From: a virus
DNA length: 44,438 nucleotides
Strand: one strand, 5' to 3'
IMG/VR virus record: IMGVR_UViG_3300030419_000175
Location: 1-44,438 of that record
Under the pieces are notes generated by a model, which was not told the origin of the DNA, searched no databases, and saw nothing but the letters and a program-made list of their open reading frames with translations. The position numbers and the translations under genes were made by a program. Positions 41,348 through 44,438 of this stretch are shown piece by piece; positions within the stretch are counted from its first letter, which is position 1, and each line of letters opens with the position of its first letter.

Positions 41348-41692
41348 TTATGCTATACCTGTATAATATTCTCTCAAAGATACAATTACATGTAGTCTGT
41401 TTGCTGTAGCTGCTTGTACTTTTAATATTTCACTAGCTTTTAAAACTAAATCTCTGGACAATAATTCTGCCGTTGCATTCGCACTAATCGCTTTTGTTTT
41501 AAACACACTAAATGTAGCTGGGCTAGATGCGGCATCTGTAATAGAAACTGTAATCGTATCTGCATTACCAGAGTCCTCCGACACTAAAATTGAACTAATA
41601 ATAGCGTATGATTTTGCTGGAACAGTATATATTGTAGTTAAAGAAGTTCCTGTTAAATCGGCTTTAGCATTTGTATACCGAAAGGTAGCCAT
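41348..41692 (-). CDS. Small beta-rich protein, possible decoration protein
   Basis: 114 residues: FRYTNAKADLTGTSLTTIYT, VPAKSYAIISSILVSEDSGN, TITVSITDAASSPATFSVFK, LLSRDLVLKASEILKVQAAT and RLHVIVSLREYYTGIA. Alternating strands predict a small beta sandwich. It shows the same order of motifs as the 118-residue protein at 25841-26197, suggesting an old duplication. The stop and start are joined with the neighbours (TAATG-type), so it is part of the packaging transcript. Role unknown, probably virion surface. Confidence 0.55.
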   Translation of the reverse strand: MATFRYTNAKADLTGTSLTTIYTVPAKSYAIISSILVSEDSGNADTITVSITDAASSPATFSVFKTKAISANATAELLSRDLVLKASEILKVQAATANRLHVIVSLREYYTGIA

Positions 41693-41904
41693 TAAATATC
41701 TACCTTATCTGGTTGTTCTGTCCCTGGTATAACCTGACAAAAAGGTTTTGCTTGATGTACTTGTGGATAGGTAACAGCTTTGTTTGCTTTAGCGATAGAA
41801 TCTTCAAAACATTTCTCTTTACTTGTATGTAGTTCATTACCTGTTATTACCATACATGATGTTGCATTCATGTTAGCACACAGTATCATTATAGACATCC
41901 ACAT
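41692..41904 (-). CDS. Small secreted-type cysteine protein
   Basis: 70 residues. A short hydrophobic N-terminus (MWMSIMILCANMNATSC) resembles an atypical signal sequence or a truncated membrane anchor; there are four Cys at 9, 17, 32 and 56 and a Pro-rich end (PFCQVIPGTEQPDKV). The start is joined with the endolysin stop (TAATG). Small periplasmic proteins with paired cysteines near endolysin genes could support lysis, but there is no family match. Confidence 0.45.
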   Translation of the reverse strand: MWMSIMILCANMNATSCMVITGNELHTSKEKCFEDSIAKANKAVTYPQVHQAKPFCQVIPGTEQPDKVDI

Positions 41905-42356
41905 TATGAAAGCTCAAAGTGAGGACCATCAATAAATGGTCGTCTGCCTTGACTCCTTCTGATATCTATATAACTATTCATAGCCTCTTCCATTGTGCCT
42001 TCCCATTGTCTAATGTCTTCAATATTCCAGGAAGCTCCCCATTTTATACTAACGCCCTCTTGAATAGCTGCTTCTTTCATAGCGTCAGCAATGTCATCGT
42101 AAAACGAAATTTCCCATGATGCTCTGCCATTAAGATACGCCATTAAATCGACGGCATCACCAGTAAGGTGTTTTGATTTAAGGGTCTGGCTCGCCCCACT
42201 ATCGTATAAGGCTTTTTGTTCTTCGTGTGTTCTCATGCCACATATTACACCGAAATCAACTTTACTAATTTTGATAGCTTTACAGACTACCGAGTGTAAT
42301 TCGTTTTTTACGCCATCTAGCCTTCCTAGACTTCTTTGTGATAACATAAAAGTCAT
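41904..42356 (-). CDS. Endolysin, peptidase M15 (L-alanyl-D-glutamate type)
   Basis: 150 residues. The zinc ligands of the M15 family are visible: His63 and Asp70 (SKHLTGDAVDLMAY) and His146 (GPHFEL). Other family marks are FGVICGMRTHEEQKALYDSG and the Trp-rich substrate region (SIKWGASW). It cleaves peptide cross-links of peptidoglycan at lysis. No signal peptide is present, so it needs the holin encoded just upstream. The C-terminus ends at the zinc-binding His block, as in compact phage enzymes. Confidence 0.9.
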   Translation of the reverse strand: MTFMLSQRSLGRLDGVKNELHSVVCKAIKISKVDFGVICGMRTHEEQKALYDSGASQTLKSKHLTGDAVDLMAYLNGRASWEISFYDDIADAMKEAAIQEGVSIKWGASWNIEDIRQWEGTMEEAMNSYIDIRRSQGRRPFIDGPHFELS

Positions 42357-42460
42357 GTCGCTCTTTCCTTTCTTTTGCCCACTTGTTGTGGTATTTAAAT
42401 CTTGTTATGGGATATCTCCGCTCCCCTATAAATCGTACCTCGTACGGAATATGCTCTAGT
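42357..42460 (-). other. Gap between holin and endolysin genes, with a short palindrome
   Basis: 104 bp without a gene. On the - strand it holds CGTAC-GAG-GTACG (42434-42446), a perfect 5-bp inverted repeat, and a GGAAAGA ribosome site for the endolysin. No convincing promoter or T-run terminator is seen. Confidence 0.4.
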
Positions 42461-42832
42461 TTATTTCCTATTCTTCATTCCAAAAAATTTACTGACAGAC
42501 CGTATCCCAAACGATGCGGCCACTATCGCACCCAAACTTATCTGATACCAATCTGGCATATTCTGCAAAGCGATAAACCCATCAGTCACGACCTGTCGTC
42601 CCCAATCACCGCAGAAACAGAGCACCATAGGAAGTGTAAAAATTATGGTTAGCCATTCGTCTTTCCATGAACTCTGTGTGGCTCTAATAGCAGCAAGCTC
42701 CCAATCAATCTCGCCTGTTGCTTCTTTCATACGAATCTGTGCTTCAGCTTTTTGAACTGCTGTTTTACCGTCTATCCAAGATGTTGCTAGTCCACCAACC
42801 GAGCTTAATAACTGTGTTATTCCTGCTACCAT
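42461..42832 (-). CDS. Holin (3-TM, gene transfer agent type)
   Basis: 123 residues. After an amphipathic start (MVAGITQLLSSVGGLATSW) and a charged helix (AVQKAEAQIRMKEATGEIDW), the block RATQSSWKDEWLTIIFTLPM is the signature I associate with the 3TM holin family of gene transfer agents, followed by hydrophobic segments TIIFTLPMVLCFCG and YQISLGAIVAASFGI. It should make membrane lesions that release the endolysin encoded next. The start overlaps the preceding gene by 7 nt. Confidence 0.8.
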   Translation of the reverse strand: MVAGITQLLSSVGGLATSWIDGKTAVQKAEAQIRMKEATGEIDWELAAIRATQSSWKDEWLTIIFTLPMVLCFCGDWGRQVVTDGFIALQNMPDWYQISLGAIVAASFGIRSVSKFFGMKNRK

Positions 42833-43083
42833 GCTTTACATGACCAATATCTAGCGGATGTTTTAGGTCCAGGATTATCACAGTTGTGTCTGGCTCTAAA
42901 ACTTTTTCTGGCTTCTGGATTGTTTTTGCGTATCGGCATATTAGGGTCACCAAACATAACTCTTTTTACTTTGCCCCCATCACTAACAAATACAACAGAT
43001 TTCTTTCTTCCGTATCCAGGTTCACCTTTACGTATTGGTCTAGGTTTATTAAGTGTAACTTTTTTTCCCTGATACTCAGCCAT
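42826..43083 (-). CDS. Conserved phage protein with RARHNC...YWSC motif
   Basis: 85 residues from ATG 43083 (MAEYQGKKVTLNKPRPIRKG), just after the upstream stop and AGGAC; a longer start at 43116 would overlap that gene. The second half GDPNMPIRKNNPEARKSFRA, then RHNCDNPGPKTSARYWSCKAW is a sharp conserved block, with Cys, His and Trp residues that could bind metal. It also ends many marine phage head-maturation and unknown proteins. Function unknown. Confidence 0.65.
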   Translation of the reverse strand: MAEYQGKKVTLNKPRPIRKGEPGYGRKKSVVFVSDGGKVKRVMFGDPNMPIRKNNPEARKSFRARHNCDNPGPKTSARYWSCKAW

Positions 43084-43084
43084 A

Positions 43085-43324
43085 CTATGTCCTATATGCT
43101 CTAGTTTTTTTAGCAATGTTTTTAGGTTGTTTTACAAACTGTTTACCTTTACGATTGCCTGCAGCTTTGGCTCTGTTAGTCGCAGCTTTTTCGCCAGGAC
43201 TTAGAGCTTTCCAAGCAGCGTCAGGGAGATACCTCCTCTTACCTTTAGAGGGTTTACCAGAAGAGGTTCTCCATTTTTGTTTACCCCAATTTTTTAGGGA
43301 TTGTTGTGGTGCTTTAAGAGACAT
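43085..43324 (-). CDS. Small basic protein, DUF5872-like
   Basis: 79 residues with KWRTSSGKPSKGKRRYLPDA, AWKALSPGEKAATNRAKAAG, then KGKQFVKQPKNIAKKTRAYR. The W..T..GKPS......RYLP..AW..LS..E...T pattern fits DUF5872 as I know it. Very basic (over 25 percent Lys/Arg), so nucleic acid binding is likely. Start and stop are joined with both neighbours (TAATG; stop 1 bp before next ATG). Confidence 0.65.
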   Translation of the reverse strand: MSLKAPQQSLKNWGKQKWRTSSGKPSKGKRRYLPDAAWKALSPGEKAATNRAKAAGNRKGKQFVKQPKNIAKKTRAYRT

Positions 43325-43641
43325 TATTTTCTTCTAGTAGTGCCGCCTCTAGCGTAACCTTTTTTCTTCATAGTTCCGCCACCCATCATTTTCTTGACGC
43401 CACCACGAGCCATGCCTTTTTTCTTCATCATGCCTCCGTTCATCATCTTCTTCATGCCGCCACGAGCCATGCCTTTTTTCTTCATAGTGCCACCAGCTCT
43501 CATTTTACCTTTGCCGTCCATCGCAAAAGTTGGAACCATCTTTCCAGTTTTAGGGTCTTTAGCCATAGGCATCTTTCCACCGCCTGCTCTCATTTTTGTC
43601 ATTTTTGCTCCACCACGAGCATATCCTTTTTTCTTCATCAT
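43324..43641 (-). CDS. Lys/Gly/Met repeat protein
   Basis: 105 residues made almost only of Lys, Gly, Met, Arg and Ala. Three unit heads MKKKG[MY]ARGG are spaced 19 residues apart with KKMM(N/G)GG[MT] between; an earlier unit begins at residue 2 (MKKKGYARGG). A short central stretch (MPMAKDPKTGKMVPTFAMDG) is not repeated. The composition predicts a flexible polycation that could bind DNA or RNA, in the head or during packaging. The GG-[IT]-MK motif resembles the GGIMKA element of the 954-residue protein. Overlaps its upstream gene by 4 nt. Confidence 0.6.
   Translation of the reverse strand: MMKKKGYARGGAKMTKMRAGGGKMPMAKDPKTGKMVPTFAMDGKGKMRAGGTMKKKGMARGGMKKMMNGGMMKKKGMARGGVKKMMGGGTMKKKGYARGGTTRRK
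43403..43485 (-). repeat. 57-bp tandem repeat in the Lys/Gly/Met gene
   Basis: An identical 26-nt block occurs at 43403-43428 and 43460-43485, 57 bp apart, equal to the 19-residue protein period. Partial copies extend to 43360 and 43641. Confidence 0.8.
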
Positions 43642-44318
43642 TTGCCAGTCTCCTTTGCATATAGGTTATCAAATGTAACTGCAGGGTCTAAATAACTATT
43701 ATGTATTTCTGCAGCGTGGGCGTATTGACTAGGTTTAAAGTCTGGCGGACCATCACCTGTCTCCCATAAAGCAGGACTTGTTGCCCTTACTCTATTATTA
43801 GGCAAGGCAACTATGTTACCTGTCCATTTATCTGCGTCAGTTAGCTGAAGTACGTGACTCTGCTTATGTTGAGCTGGGTCATCAGCTATGTCGCTTTCTG
43901 TATAATCAACTGTGAATAAATATTTACCTTGATAAAATTCACCGTCAATTTTACATATCCAAGGACTTGAACTTACTCTTTCCATTCTAACAATCGAATG
44001 GTGATGAGAACTACAGTCCCAAGGTTGTGCTAGATGAGTTGCCATAGTTTCAGGCCATTCTTCATACATCTCATCTGCTACTAGTGCCGTGATTGGCATC
44101 CTTGCCCACATTGCACCACCGTGTACATTTTCACTATCGTCAAAGTCGCTTTCGCATCCTGTAAATATAACCTGAAAACTAAGACATCTGTCTGGTATTG
44201 TATTTACTGCTATTGCCATACCATGTATAAATTCACCGTGGTATTGTTCATGATTACAAGTGTATTCTTTACGCACCCAACATTTAAAATGCGGGATGTC
44301 ACTAATTAGATAGGGCAT
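43638..44318 (-). CDS. Conserved marine phage protein, unknown function
   Basis: 226 residues starting MPYLISDIPHFKCWVRKEYT. It has many aromatic and Cys/His residues (CNHEQYHGEF, then FTGCESDFDD, PWDCSSHHHSIVRMERV, PWICKIDGEFYQGKYLFTVD) and ends with SYLDPAVTFDNLYAKE. The opening block and the HG.FIHG pattern are ones I recall in hypothetical proteins of other marine phages. No membrane segment or known catalytic motif; a metal-binding or virion role is possible. The ATG overlaps the preceding stop (TAATG). Confidence 0.55.
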   Translation of the reverse strand: MPYLISDIPHFKCWVRKEYTCNHEQYHGEFIHGMAIAVNTIPDRCLSFQVIFTGCESDFDDSENVHGGAMWARMPITALVADEMYEEWPETMATHLAQPWDCSSHHHSIVRMERVSSSPWICKIDGEFYQGKYLFTVDYTESDIADDPAQHKQSHVLQLTDADKWTGNIVALPNNRVRATSPALWETGDGPPDFKPSQYAHAAEIHNSYLDPAVTFDNLYAKETGK

Positions 44319-44438
44319 TAAGTTTTCGCTTTCTCCTTTTGTCGTTTGAGTTTTAGTTTAGCTGCTTTTGCTAATCTAACAACTTCAGTCTTCCCCATCA
44401 CTTTAGCTCTTTGTTCCATAACTGTTAGAATCTGTATT
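44318..44438 (-). CDS. C-terminal end of a small basic protein (partial)
   Basis: The frame is open to the right edge. The visible end is ILTVMEQRAKVMGKTEVVRL, then AKAAKLKLKRQKEKAKT and TAA (44320-44318), which shares bases with the next ATG. It is basic and helical. The upstream part, and so the true start, lies outside the window. Confidence 0.5.
   Translation of the reverse strand, partial: IQILTVMEQRAKVMGKTEVVRLAKAAKLKLKRQKEKAKT

Noticed and set aside
1-44438. tRNA genes, integrase, repressor, phage RNA polymerase, CRISPR arrays
   Set aside because: Looked for and not recognised; the genome part seen appears strictly lytic, although missing sequence could hold such genes.

Overview
The window is a long, AT-rich segment of a tailed double-stranded DNA phage with a short-tailed (podovirus-like) virion. 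It has no integrase, repressor, tRNA or plasmid gene that I can see. Several features point to a marine phage of the HMO-2011 type, a group infecting SAR116, SAR11 and roseobacters. The family A DNA polymerase carries a DnaJ-like double CxxCxGxG zinc finger between its exonuclease and polymerase domains, the ribonucleotide reductase is B12-dependent, and the tail-fibre modules are ones common in ocean phages. The exact host cannot be read from the sequence. Reading frames run off both ends, so the genome is incomplete here.

Layout. From 1 to 10045 all genes are on the + strand and form a replication and nucleotide module: the C-terminal part of a TOPRIM primase, a DnaB-like helicase, DNA polymerase I, a probable ssDNA-binding protein preceded by a sigma70-like promoter, a Cas4/RecB-like exonuclease, a small PD-(D/E)XK endonuclease, a DUF3310 protein, a monomeric class II ribonucleotide reductase, a second nuclease-like protein and several small proteins, two of them membrane-associated. 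From 10042 to the right end all genes are on the - strand. The two blocks meet tail to tail on a shared TTAA that gives both last genes their stop codons.

In transcription order (right to left) the - strand block holds: a partial gene, a conserved protein of unknown function, a Lys/Gly/Met repeat protein and two small basic proteins (44438-42826); a lysis pair of 3-TM holin and M15 endolysin (42832-41904); small proteins, then small terminase, an HTH protein, large terminase and portal (41904-36770); a 954-residue protein of unknown function; scaffold and major capsid protein with their own promoter and leader hairpins (33690-31417); a head protein, a gp11-like adaptor and a beta-propeller-like tail protein (31403-28385); four tail fibres with accessory small proteins (28385-19698); and a set of membrane, coiled-coil and very large proteins that probably form the internal/ejection apparatus (19696-10042).

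The genes are tightly packed, with many TAATG or ATGA overlaps. The longest non-coding stretch is 252 bp, between scaffold and capsid genes, and it holds two hairpins. The most noteworthy observations are: an exact 22-residue (2 x 11) repeat in the 611-residue protein; an almost identical SPFD-type tag at both ends of the 1039-residue protein; an extended -10 promoter with an operator-like palindrome before the scaffold gene; a 954-residue protein with a DUF6973-like head and a duplicated GGIMKA motif; and a helicase that appears to start at ATT.
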